Made by a program: the position numbers and the translations under genes. From Dyadobacter sp. 50-39 (GTDB lineage Bacteria; Bacteroidota; Bacteroidia; Cytophagales; Spirosomataceae), in contig MKSR01000029.1 in NCBI GenBank assembly GCA_001898145.1, positions 186,001 through 250,000 of the forward strand: DNA of 64,000 bases. Reading direction: 5' to 3'. The notes under the pieces are model-generated. The model made no database searches. It had not been told where the DNA came from and saw nothing but the letters and a program-made list of their open reading frames with translations. This document shows, piece after piece, positions 1-8,413 of the stretch. Numbering within the stretch: position 1 is the stretch's first letter; each line of letters opens with the position of its first letter.

Positions 1-414
1 CTGACCGGCTCGGTGTGGGCCAATTATACCTGGGGCGATCCCTGGCCGAACGACCCGAAACTGAATGGGGCCGCGGTGGGTATCCTTATCTACCTGGCCT
101 ATCTGCTGCTCAGAAGCTCTTTCGAAGACGAGCAGCGCCGCGCCCGGATTTCCTCGGTTTACAACATTTTCGCGTTCGCCGTTTTTATCCCGATCATTTA
201 CATTCTGCCCCGTCTGACGGACTCTTTGCACCCGGGCAGCGGCGGCAACAGTACATTCGGTTCTTATGATTTTGACAACAATATCCGGAAGGTTTTCTAC
301 CCGGCCGTGATCGGGTATATCCTGCTGGGATTGTGGATTGCAGAGCTTCGGATCCGTATCAAGCAGATCAACCGGGTACGCGAAGAGGCATTGATCGAAT
401 CGGGCAAGCTCTGA
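1..414 (+). CDS. ccmC: Heme exporter CcmC (3' part, truncated by the window edge)
   Basis: The frame is open from the first base and ends at a TGA at 412-414, so about 137 C-terminal residues are visible. They hold three hydrophobic segments and a periplasmic loop with WGDPWPNDPKLN, which resembles the tryptophan-rich WWD heme-handling motif of the CcmC/CcsA family (WGxxWxWD) but has Asn where the last Trp is expected. CcmC loads heme onto the chaperone CcmE at the outer face of the inner membrane. A ccmD-like gene, ccmE and ccmF follow in the same direction, which supports the call. The true start lies outside the window, so total length cannot be judged. Confidence 0.85.
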   Translation: MTGSVWANYTWGDPWPNDPKLNGAAVGILIYLAYLLLRSSFEDEQRRARISSVYNIFAFAVFIPIIYILPRLTDSLHPGSGGNSTFGSYDFDNNIRKVFYPAVIGYILLGLWIAELRIRIKQINRVREEALIESGKL

Positions 415-491
415 GCATTTTGACCCAAGAAAGGCTTTTTACAAACGTTTCAAAGTAAATTTTCGTTAAGGTTTAGTCCATTAGATATACA

Positions 492-716
492 ATGAAAAGA
501 ATTTCCCTTATCCTCATGACCTTACTGGCCATTGTCGGCAACGCGTTCGCGCAGGCAGGAGATACCTCCGTGGAGATGGCCGACAGGCTGCGTGCCGACG
601 GTAAAATCTGGGTCGTGGTGGCGGTGGTAGCCGTTGTTTTCGCCGGGTTGGCAATCAACCTCTTCCGCATCGATTCCAAGTTGAAAAAGATTGAAAAAGA
701 CCTCAATATCAAGTAA
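492..716 (+). CDS. ccmD: CcmD-like small membrane protein
   Basis: This 74-residue protein has a cleavable-looking N-terminal signal (residues 1-20, ending AFAQ), one clear transmembrane segment at about 40-58, and a charged Lys/Glu-rich cytoplasmic tail. This is the layout of the short CcmD proteins that help release holo-CcmE from the CcmABC complex. Sequence is poorly conserved in this family, so the call rests mainly on size, topology and position: it sits between ccmC and ccmE and ends 6 bases before the ccmE start. The signal-like N-terminus before the transmembrane helix differs from the short proteobacterial CcmD. Confidence 0.75.
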   Translation: MKRISLILMTLLAIVGNAFAQAGDTSVEMADRLRADGKIWVVVAVVAVVFAGLAINLFRIDSKLKKIEKDLNIK

Positions 717-722
717 GCCCCT

Positions 723-1157
723 ATGAAAAAGATACAGATATTCGGATTGGTGATCATCGCGGTTGCAATTGGTATTATTGTTTCAACTGCCGGTGATGCA
801 AGTACTTACGTCGATTTCACCAAGGCCAAGGCAATGGCTGCGGATGGTGACAATGAGAGCATTCACGTCGTAGGCAAACTCAAAAAAGACGCTGCCGGCC
901 AGATCCTGGAAATGGAATACCGGCCTGAAATTGACCCTAACCTGTTCGTTTTCACATTGGTTGACAACAACAATGTAGAACAGAAGGTCATATACAAAAA
1001 CACCAAACCACAGGATTTCGACAAGTCGGAACAAGTGGTAGTGGTGGGTAAAATGCGGGATGGCTCGTTTTCTGCTGAAAAAATCCTGATGAAATGCCCG
1101 TCTAAATACGAAAACGGTAAAATGGAAACCACGGAACATACTGCAAAACAATCATGA
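723..1157 (+). CDS. ccmE: Cytochrome c maturation heme chaperone CcmE, CxxxY type
   Basis: This is a 144-residue protein with an N-terminal membrane anchor (about residues 5-22) and a periplasmic OB-fold domain (about 45-125). CcmE binds heme covalently and passes it to the CcmF synthetase. The heme-binding region reads LMKCPSKYENG, so the usual HxxxY histidine is replaced by Cys125, followed by Tyr129. CxxxY CcmE proteins are known from the variant system I* of some archaea and Desulfovibrio. The start follows the ccmD-like stop closely, and the stop overlaps the ccmF start in an ATGA, which suggests translational coupling. Confidence 0.9.
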   Translation: MKKIQIFGLVIIAVAIGIIVSTAGDASTYVDFTKAKAMAADGDNESIHVVGKLKKDAAGQILEMEYRPEIDPNLFVFTLVDNNNVEQKVIYKNTKPQDFDKSEQVVVVGKMRDGSFSAEKILMKCPSKYENGKMETTEHTAKQS

Positions 1158-3754
1158 TTCACAGTACGATCGGAAGTGCAGGACACCTGCTGGTTATAGT
1201 CGCATTTGTAACGGCCATTCTGGCGACGTTCGCTTATTTCAAAGCGGGGATCGCAGGCGGTACCGTGGAGGAAACGCAAACCTGGAAACGGTTTGCACGC
1301 GGCGTTTTCTGGATACATCTGGCGGCGGTGATCGGCGTGGTATTCTCGCTCTACTGGATCATCGGTAACCATTATTTTGAATACCATTACGCCTGGAAGA
1401 ACTCTTCGCTTTCCCTGCCAACGGGCTATACCATTTCCAGCTTCTGGCAAGACCAGGAAGGCAGCTTCCTGCTCTGGATCTTCTGGAATGTGATATTGGG
1501 TGCCACATTGATTTTCACCAACCGTTCCTGGGAAGCTCCAGTGATGACGGTTTTTGCATTGGTACAGGCATTTCTTACCTCGATGATCCTCGGGGTGGTG
1601 ATCCCGGGCCTGGACCTGAAAATCGGCTCCACGCCGTTTCTGCTCCTGAAAGAAGTAATGCCCGACCTGCCGGTCTATAAAATGGACCCGAATTTCATCC
1701 CGAAAGATGGTAACGGCCTCAACCCATTGCTGCAAAACTACTGGATGGTGATCCACCCTCCTACCCTGTTCCTCGGCTTTGCGAGCACGCTCATTCCTTT
1801 CTCGTTCGCGATTGCAGGTCTTTGGACCCGACGCATTCAGGACTGGATACGCCCGGCGCTGCCCTGGTCGCTGTTCTCGGCACTGGTTTTGGGCGTGGGT
1901 ATCCTCATGGGTGCCTACTGGGCGTACGAAACACTCAACTTCGGTAGCTACTGGAACTGGGACCCTGTCGAAAACTCCTCGTTTGTGCCCTGGCTGGTGC
2001 TGGTGGCGGCCGTACACGTGATGATCATCGGCAGAAGAAATGCAACGGCACTGAAAACATCGTTCATTCTGACGATTGCGACCTTCATTCTCGTTCTGTA
2101 TTCAACATTCATGACACGCAGCGGGGTACTCGGAAATGCCTCCGTGCACTCATTTACCGACCTGGGCCTTTCCGGCCAGTTGCTGATCTACCTCTTCACA
2201 TTCATGATCGTGTCGATTGGCTTACTGGTCGCACGCTGGAAATCACTGCCAAGCGACGAAGAAGAAGTATCAACCTATTCACAGGAATTCTGGATTTTTA
2301 TTGGTGCCACGGTGCTTTGTCTTTCAGGCTTCCAGATCATTGCCACCACTTCCATCCCGGTTTATAACAAAATAGCCGAAGCATTCGGTACCGTGCTGAA
2401 CATGGCACTACCTGCCGACCAGGTGGCGCACTACAACAAGTTCCAGCTCTGGTTCTTTGCATTAATCATCGTACTTACCGGTATTGGGCAGTATTTCTGG
2501 TGGAAAAAAACCGGCAAAGGCAAGTTGCAGGCACTGTACAACCCACTACTGGTCGCATTGCTGATCAGCGCGGCGGTCATTACGGTCAAACAAGTTCGCG
2601 ACATCCAGTACATTGCGTTGCTCACAACTTCGATCTTCGCGATCGTTGCCAATGGCAATATCCTGCTGAACATCATCCGTGGCAACTACAACCTCTCTGG
2701 CGGGGCTATTACGCACATCGGCGTAGCGCTCATGCTGATAGGCGTGTTGTTCTCGTCGGCATACACGAAAGTCGTCTCGATCAACAATTCCGGTCTGATG
2801 ATCTCCCGCAGCGAAGAGTTTACGGCCAACGACAATAAAGAGAACAAAGAGAACATTACCCTCTGGCTCAACAAACCGGAGAAAATGGGCGATTACATGC
2901 TCACCTGGCGCGATGTACGCGTGGAGCCACGCCACATTCCCGGTTATATTCCTAAGAGCTGGGTAGATATCGTTGAAGGCGATTTCCACGCCGTTGCACT
3001 GCGCGACATCGAAGTGAATGGCCAGAAATACACTAAAAAGGGAGACACTCTCGAAATTTTCCCGGAAAACTTCTACTACGAAATCGAATACCGCGAGCCT
3101 TCGGGCAAGATATTTACGCTCTTCCCCCGTGTGCAGATCAACCCGCGCATGGGTGGTATCGTCTCTTCGCCGGATATTCAGCGGAAGGTCGATAAGGACT
3201 TGTACACCTACGTCTCGATGGTGACCAACCCGACCGCCGAACCCGTATGGAGCCAGAGCGAGAATTTCACGATCAACCTGCGCGACACTTTCTTCGTGAA
3301 CGATTACGTGGCGATCCTCGACAACGTGGTGCGTACCGAAGACGTGGAGGGCATCAAACTCGGCCCCGGTGACGCAGCGGTGAAAGCCATTATCCGCGTG
3401 CTGGATAAGGACAAGGAGTTTGTAGTAACGCCATCTTTCGTGATCCGCGACCGCATGGTAGCACGCAAGCCGGAAGTAAGCGACGAGCTGGGCATGCGCA
3501 TTCAGTTCAATGAAATCAACCCGCAGACCGGCCAGTTCACATTTGGTGTAAACACTACCCAGCGCGATTTCATCGTCATGAAAGCCACCGAAAAGCCTCT
3601 GATCAATATTCTTTGGCTGGGCACTTTCGTACTGATAATCGGTTTCGTCATGGCTACCATCCGCCGGTTCCGGGATTTCATCAAAATGCGTAACAAGGAA
3701 AGTGCAGCGTCTGAACCACAGGCCAAAGTAAAGCCTAAGGTGCAGACGGCATAA
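1154..3754 (+). CDS. ccmF: Cytochrome c heme lyase CcmF/CcsA-type
   Basis: This 866-residue polytopic inner-membrane protein joins heme from CcmE to apocytochrome c. The diagnostic WWD region lies at about residues 264-280 (GSYWNWDPVENSSF). Conserved histidines occur in hydrophobic contexts such as VIHPPTLFLG. About 12-14 transmembrane helices are followed by a large hydrophilic region (about 560-820) and a last helix near the C-terminus. It is longer than the roughly 650-residue proteobacterial proteins because of that soluble region. It overlaps ccmE by 4 bases and is followed by a strong terminator, so it is the last gene of the ccm operon. Confidence 0.93.
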   Translation: MIHSTIGSAGHLLVIVAFVTAILATFAYFKAGIAGGTVEETQTWKRFARGVFWIHLAAVIGVVFSLYWIIGNHYFEYHYAWKNSSLSLPTGYTISSFWQDQEGSFLLWIFWNVILGATLIFTNRSWEAPVMTVFALVQAFLTSMILGVVIPGLDLKIGSTPFLLLKEVMPDLPVYKMDPNFIPKDGNGLNPLLQNYWMVIHPPTLFLGFASTLIPFSFAIAGLWTRRIQDWIRPALPWSLFSALVLGVGILMGAYWAYETLNFGSYWNWDPVENSSFVPWLVLVAAVHVMIIGRRNATALKTSFILTIATFILVLYSTFMTRSGVLGNASVHSFTDLGLSGQLLIYLFTFMIVSIGLLVARWKSLPSDEEEVSTYSQEFWIFIGATVLCLSGFQIIATTSIPVYNKIAEAFGTVLNMALPADQVAHYNKFQLWFFALIIVLTGIGQYFWWKKTGKGKLQALYNPLLVALLISAAVITVKQVRDIQYIALLTTSIFAIVANGNILLNIIRGNYNLSGGAITHIGVALMLIGVLFSSAYTKVVSINNSGLMISRSEEFTANDNKENKENITLWLNKPEKMGDYMLTWRDVRVEPRHIPGYIPKSWVDIVEGDFHAVALRDIEVNGQKYTKKGDTLEIFPENFYYEIEYREPSGKIFTLFPRVQINPRMGGIVSSPDIQRKVDKDLYTYVSMVTNPTAEPVWSQSENFTINLRDTFFVNDYVAILDNVVRTEDVEGIKLGPGDAAVKAIIRVLDKDKEFVVTPSFVIRDRMVARKPEVSDELGMRIQFNEINPQTGQFTFGVNTTQRDFIVMKATEKPLINILWLGTFVLIIGFVMATIRRFRDFIKMRNKESAASEPQAKVKPKVQTA

Positions 3755-3780
3755 GCGGTTCATTCAAAATACATTACCGA

Positions 3781-3816
3781 GCGGTCCGGCCTCCAAAGCC
3801 GGGCCGCTTTTTGTTT
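3781..3816 (+). terminator. Rho-independent terminator of the ccm operon
   Basis: GCGGTCCGGC and GCCGGGCCGC pair across a 7-base loop with one T-G mismatch, and TTTTTGTTTT follows. It lies 26 bases after the ccmF stop. Confidence 0.88.
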
Positions 3817-3859
3817 TGATACCAGAAAGTAAGTAAACCCGCCTCTCACTAAAGGTTTG

Positions 3860-3889
3860 TTTGAGCTGCGTATACAGGCACCTAATTTG
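3860..3889 (+). promoter_or_regulatory. Putative Bacteroidota-type promoter
   Basis: TTTG at 3860-3863 is followed after 19 bases by TAATTTG at 3883-3889. This is one base shorter than the TAnnTTTG -7 consensus but the spacing is right. It lies 26 bases before the flavoprotein start at 3916. Confidence 0.42.
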
Positions 3890-3915
3890 AGGTACTCAAT
3901 CGACCTCATTACCCC

Positions 3916-5295
3916 ATGGACAAGCCGCAACACACCTCCCGGCGCGAATTTTTGCGCCAATCTGCCCTGCTTGCAGGTGCCTCATTACTTTCCACCCGCT
4001 CTTTCGGAAACATCTGCATGGGCAAACAAACGCGGGTGATCGTCATCGGTGCGGGTTTTGCCGGGCTGGCCGCCGCCTATGCATTGAAGCAAAAGAATGT
4101 AAATGTGACCGTACTCGAATCGCGTAACCGCATTGGCGGAAGGGTATTTTCGCACAACATCGATCCCAGAGAAAACCTGGTAGTGGAACTCGGTGCCGAA
4201 TGGGTAGGCAATTCGCACGAACGCGTGCGCACCTTGTGTGACCAGTTCAAAATACCGCTGCTGAACAACCAGTTCGACACCCACCTGATTTACCAGAACC
4301 AATATACCAGGGCGAATGCATGGGATTTTTCGGATAACTGGAAAGCTAAAATGAAGGTATTGCTCGATGGTTACAAGACATTGGACGAGAAGCAGAAAAT
4401 GCAGCTCGACAGCATCGACTGGTGGCGGTACCTGGTCAACAATGGCTGCGAAGGTAAAGACCTGGTGATACGTGAACTGCTAGATAGCACTGATTTCGGG
4501 GAGAGTATCCGGCATATATCGGCATTCGTCGCATTGGCTACTTTCGCGGAGAGCAGCGAGAAGAACGAAATGGACCTCAAAATGCAGGGCGGAAACTCAA
4601 TGCTCGCTAAAAAATTTGCGGAAGCGGTGGGAATGGAAAACATCCTGACCGGCCACGCCGTCAGGCGCATTGAGCAAAAGGACGCTGTGAAGGTTGTTTG
4701 CGAGAATGGTAAAACTTTCGAAGCAGACAAGATCATCTGCGCCATCCCGACATTTGCCATCCGAAATATCCAATGGGAACCAGGCTTGCCTGATGAAAAA
4801 ATGCAGGCGATCAATGAGTTGCAATATGCCCGTATCAACAAGAATGCGATCCTCTTCAAAAAGCGTTTCTGGAATGATGAAAGCTTTGATCTCATCACCG
4901 ACCAGACGCCGCATTACTTTTACCACGCTACCAAAAACCAGCCGTCGGCCAAAGGCGTGCTGATTTCTTACACCATCGGTGAAAAGGCTGAGCTCATCGC
5001 CGCGCAAAACGACGGATGGCGGAAAGAAATGCTTGGGCAAACACTTAATCCCTATTTTCCAAAGGCCCAAAAGCTCATGGAGTCACAAGCCAACTACTAC
5101 TGGGGAACAGACAAGATTTCACAGGGCGCCTACGCAATGTACGGACTGAATCAATGGAATACGACCCGCCCGGCTTTGCAAAAGCCTTTCCTGCACACCG
5201 CTTTCGCCGGCGAACACCTGGCCGACTGGCAAGGATTCATGGAGGGCGCGATAGTCACCGGCGAAATGGCGGCAGCGGAGATCATAGCGGTTTAG
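3916..5295 (+). CDS. Tat-exported flavin monoamine oxidase family protein
   Basis: This 459-residue FAD-dependent amine-oxidase-like protein begins with a twin-arginine signal (SRREFLRQS, residues 8-16, then a hydrophobic stretch), so it should be exported folded with its cofactor. The FAD-binding Rossmann motif is GAGFAG at 45-50, followed by the ESRNRIGGR motif at about 68-76. Near the C-terminus, AGEHLADWQGFMEGA matches the second FAD-contact region of amine oxidases. The substrate cannot be told from sequence. The gene stands alone: a terminator lies upstream, and its 3' end overlaps the convergent TonB-receptor gene by 4 bases. Confidence 0.85.
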   Translation: MDKPQHTSRREFLRQSALLAGASLLSTRSFGNICMGKQTRVIVIGAGFAGLAAAYALKQKNVNVTVLESRNRIGGRVFSHNIDPRENLVVELGAEWVGNSHERVRTLCDQFKIPLLNNQFDTHLIYQNQYTRANAWDFSDNWKAKMKVLLDGYKTLDEKQKMQLDSIDWWRYLVNNGCEGKDLVIRELLDSTDFGESIRHISAFVALATFAESSEKNEMDLKMQGGNSMLAKKFAEAVGMENILTGHAVRRIEQKDAVKVVCENGKTFEADKIICAIPTFAIRNIQWEPGLPDEKMQAINELQYARINKNAILFKKRFWNDESFDLITDQTPHYFYHATKNQPSAKGVLISYTIGEKAELIAAQNDGWRKEMLGQTLNPYFPKAQKLMESQANYYWGTDKISQGAYAMYGLNQWNTTRPALQKPFLHTAFAGEHLADWQGFMEGAIVTGEMAAAEIIAV

Positions 5296-7844
5296 AACCG
5301 CAGTCCCAGCCTCGTAAAGAAGAACGCACCATTGCTGCCCATCTGCACGGGATCCCACGCACCACCCGATTCGGTTAATGCGGGCTGGAAAATGTTGGGG
5401 TACACATTGAAAATGTTGCTGCCCCCAATAGAGAGCGACACGTTCTTCGTGAATTTATAATTCAAAGTAAGGTCTGTCTGGACTTTGGGGCTGTATGTAT
5501 CGATCATATAGTCCCAGTTGGCCAGCTTGATTTCGCCGAAACGGATGAACCGGACCATTGCGCTGAACTTGCTGACCGAGTAATCGAATGTCAGGTTGAT
5601 TTTAGAAGGCGGTGCCGATGCCAGCACGAAACGCCGTTCGCGTTCGTCGAAGTAAATATCCTCCTTGCCTGCCAGTTTGGGCACCGTGTTCACCGGACCC
5701 AGCTTCATCCAGTTGAAGTTCGCCGCCACAGTAGTGCTCAGTCTTCCGGGTCCCAGCTGCGCCGAATGTGCCACAATCACGTCCAGTCCCTTGGTTGTAG
5801 TGTATTCCAATGCATTCGTAAAGAATTGCGCCTTTCCTACCCGCAAAGCTTTGAGCAAATCGCCGATATCCTCATCGTCATCGCTGAACTGCCCGGTGAG
5901 TACCACCCGGTCTTTCACTTTTACATAGTAACCATCGACGGTCACCGACAGCCCCGATACCGGCGTGAAGGTGATTCCCAGGCTTGCATTCTGGGAAGTT
6001 TCCTGCTTCAATTGCGGAATGCCCAATGCTTTCGTAACGGCGCTGTTATTGTTGGCAAGCAGCACTTCGACAGGCTGGCCGTTCACGAAATTGGTAAATG
6101 TGGAATTGAAATACTTCTGGGCCAGCGACGGGGCGCGGAAACCGGTACTCACCGAACCGCGGAATGCCAGGGCATCCGTCACTTTGTAACGCAAGCCGAG
6201 TTTGCCATTCAGGGTACTTCCAAAATCGCTATATCTTTCGAAACGACCGGCCACATCCACCAGGAATTTTTTGGTCACATCGGCTTCGAGATCCACGTAC
6301 ACGCCCACATTGGAGCGGCTGTGGTTGGTCACATCGGCAGGGCTGAAACCAGGAAAGCCCTGCGAACCGCCTGCAAATTCGGGGTCGTAGTTCCGGTATG
6401 AAGCTTCTTCTCCCGCAAATATCTTGTAACGTTCCGTGCGGAACTCCCCGCCAAAGGCGACATTGAGCCCTTGCAGAAAGGTTTTGTAATACCTGCTCAC
6501 ATTCAGGTTGACCACATTCTGGCCCAATTGGAATCCGCCCGCGTCAAAGGTTGTCTGCGACCGCTCGCCCATCGACCTGTTCAGCGTGTTTTTCACTCCG
6601 AAATGGAATTTGTTGAAGCCATAAGTGTTGCTCAAATCAATATCCCACGATTTCCAGACTCCGCGAATGCCCGCCGCTACCGAGCGGTCCTTGATTTTAC
6701 TGGTAATGATCGGGTCGAATCCGTTGGGATAAATGGAAGGGATATTCCGGTCGTCGTCCGGGAAACGTGTCCAAGCGTAGGCATCGCCCTTGCGCTCATT
6801 GAAGCCCCCGAAGCTGTAAACCTGAAAATTGCTGCCTAACGGAATCTTTGCGTTGTAGTAGATCGCCGCATTGCGGATTTCCGGGTCGCCGTACTGCCTC
6901 CGGGCCAGGTCCGACTCGCTGTCCTCCGTATTTGCACGATTGGTATGTGCGCGGGAGTTGTAGTCGGCCGTTACATTGAGAAAACCCTTTTTGGCGATTT
7001 TCACGCCGTAGTTTGCATTGAAATTGTAATTCAAACCGTCGAAGTTCTTGTCATCGAACCGGTATTTGGCTTTAAATGCGCCTGCATTTGCATTCACGGC
7101 CAGCTGGTTGGTGGTTTCTTTCAAAACGATGTTAATCACCCCCGCGATCGCGTCCGAACCATATTGGGCCGCTGCACCGTCACGCAGGATTTCGATCCTT
7201 TCGATGGCCGCTGCCGGAATGGCGTTGAGGTCGGTACCGGTGTTGCCTCTCCCGCGCGAGCCGAAAAGGTTCACCAGGGCGGACTGGTGCCGCCGTTTGC
7301 CGTTGATGAGTACCAGGGTCTGGTCGGGGCCCAGCCCGCGCAATGACGCCGGATCGACGTGGTCGGCCCCATCGGAGCCCGTCTGGCGGTTGGAGTTGAA
7401 CGAGGGAGCGGCAAATTGCAGCAGCTGGTTCACATCCAGCTGACCCTGCTTAGTGGTTACTTCCCGGATGTCGATCACATCCACAGGGGCCGGCGTGTCG
7501 GTCGACGAGCGGTTCAGGTTACGCGAGCCTACTACCGTTACCTGGTTGAGGACAGTGGCATCGGCAAGCGCAAAATCCTGGCTTGCATTGCCATTCAGAT
7601 CCCTTTCGAGCTTGTTATAGCCTACATAGGTCACTACCAATGTCGCGTTGGAGTAGCTCACCGTAAGGCCGTAAGCGCCTTTTTCGTCGGTAACCGTGCC
7701 GTTGCCGGTACCCTTTTCCATTACGGAAGCGCCGATCAGTGGCTCGCCTTTTTCGTCGGTAACCTTCCCGGTTACTTTCAGGCCCTGCGCATAACAATAA
7801 CAGGAGAGGAACACGAAAAGCCATGTTTGGTATATTAGTTTCAT
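5292..7844 (-). CDS. TonB-dependent outer-membrane receptor with carboxypeptidase-like N-terminal domain
   Basis: The product is about 850 residues if translation starts at the ATG at 7844. That start gives a normal signal peptide (MKLIYQTWLFVFLSCYCYAQ), whereas a start at 7895 would add 17 residues before it. A CarboxypepD_reg-like beta domain (about 22-95) precedes the plug domain, which includes LRGLGPDQTLVLINGKRR and ERIEILRDGAAAQYGSDAIAGVIN. The remainder is a 22-strand-type barrel ending in Arg-Phe, as usual for Bam substrates. It should import a large substrate with TonB energy. No SusD partner lies beside it, so a glycan role is not supported. The substrate is unknown. Confidence 0.9.
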   Translation of the reverse strand: MKLIYQTWLFVFLSCYCYAQGLKVTGKVTDEKGEPLIGASVMEKGTGNGTVTDEKGAYGLTVSYSNATLVVTYVGYNKLERDLNGNASQDFALADATVLNQVTVVGSRNLNRSSTDTPAPVDVIDIREVTTKQGQLDVNQLLQFAAPSFNSNRQTGSDGADHVDPASLRGLGPDQTLVLINGKRRHQSALVNLFGSRGRGNTGTDLNAIPAAAIERIEILRDGAAAQYGSDAIAGVINIVLKETTNQLAVNANAGAFKAKYRFDDKNFDGLNYNFNANYGVKIAKKGFLNVTADYNSRAHTNRANTEDSESDLARRQYGDPEIRNAAIYYNAKIPLGSNFQVYSFGGFNERKGDAYAWTRFPDDDRNIPSIYPNGFDPIITSKIKDRSVAAGIRGVWKSWDIDLSNTYGFNKFHFGVKNTLNRSMGERSQTTFDAGGFQLGQNVVNLNVSRYYKTFLQGLNVAFGGEFRTERYKIFAGEEASYRNYDPEFAGGSQGFPGFSPADVTNHSRSNVGVYVDLEADVTKKFLVDVAGRFERYSDFGSTLNGKLGLRYKVTDALAFRGSVSTGFRAPSLAQKYFNSTFTNFVNGQPVEVLLANNNSAVTKALGIPQLKQETSQNASLGITFTPVSGLSVTVDGYYVKVKDRVVLTGQFSDDDEDIGDLLKALRVGKAQFFTNALEYTTTKGLDVIVAHSAQLGPGRLSTTVAANFNWMKLGPVNTVPKLAGKEDIYFDERERRFVLASAPPSKINLTFDYSVSKFSAMVRFIRFGEIKLANWDYMIDTYSPKVQTDLTLNYKFTKNVSLSIGGSNIFNVYPNIFQPALTESGGAWDPVQMGSNGAFFFTRLGLRF

Positions 7845-7908
7845 AAAGCTGTTATGAGGTGTAAGGTTTGCCAAATATGCAATATTCATCCACAAAACAC
7901 CCGTTTTT

Positions 7909-7916
7909 CAAAATTA
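7909..7916 (-). promoter_or_regulatory. Possible -7 promoter box (TAATTTTG)
   Basis: On the minus strand, TAATTTTG matches TAnnTTTG 65 bases upstream of the receptor start at 7844. No clear -33 TTTG is present at the right distance, so support is limited. Confidence 0.33.
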
Positions 7917-8036
7917 AATTTTTCGAGTATTGATTTTTTCAGAATTTATTTAACCCATTGGTTACAAACAAGTGAAATGTAACATTTCCGGGCAAAAGCT
8001 TTTGCAAACTTGCTGCGTTTCAAGGAGCCTGATGCG

Positions 8037-8044
8037 TATCTTTG
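8037..8044 (+). promoter_or_regulatory. Putative -7 promoter box (TATCTTTG)
   Basis: A perfect TAnnTTTG match lies 36 bases upstream of the ATG at 8080. A TTG at 8010-8012 lies 24 bases upstream of it, slightly farther than the usual spacing. Confidence 0.5.
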
Positions 8045-8079
8045 CCGGTAAATTGTTTTTACCCCTATTCTGCTTTATT

Positions 8080-8379
8080 ATGGTATCCGAACTGACCAAA
8101 TCGGCATTAGGCCGCTTGCGCATCATCGCGTTTCTGGAAGGCATTTCCTACCTCGTGCTATTGGGCATCGCCATGCCACTCAAATACTTTGCCGGGCTCC
8201 CACAGGCCGTGCGCGTTACCGGGATGGTACATGGTGTACTGTTCGTACTTTTTGTCATCCTGCTTATTCAGGTTGCAACCGAGAAAAGCTGGTCTGTCAA
8301 AAAATCGGCTTTGTCGTTCGCTTCTTCGCTGGTACCATTCGGGACATTCTATGCAGATTCCCGCTGGTTCAGAAATTGA
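8080..8379 (+). CDS. DUF3817 family small integral membrane protein
   Basis: This 99-residue protein has three hydrophobic helices (about 12-30, 42-62 and 73-88). The pattern LGRLRIIAFLEGISYLVLL followed by VHGVLFVLFV is typical of DUF3817 membrane proteins, whose function is unknown. The ATG at 8080 is preferred over the upstream ATG at 7972. The extra 36 residues would not fit the family, and a promoter-like TATCTTTG box at 8037 lies inside that extension. The gene is monocistronic between the TonB receptor, which is divergent from it, and the DUF5916 gene. Confidence 0.78.
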   Translation: MVSELTKSALGRLRIIAFLEGISYLVLLGIAMPLKYFAGLPQAVRVTGMVHGVLFVLFVILLIQVATEKSWSVKKSALSFASSLVPFGTFYADSRWFRN

Positions 8380-8413
8380 GTTTCCCTGAACCTTTTATAT
8401 TCCTAAACACCCC

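Noticed and set aside
863-3763. Long open frames on the minus strand across ccmE/ccmF
   Set aside because: They are antisense shadows of a high-GC gene. Their translations have no domain, and the plus-strand proteins fully explain the region.
5766-7838. Plus-strand open frames across the TonB receptor gene
   Set aside because: They have unlikely composition and lie entirely in the antisense of a clear receptor gene.
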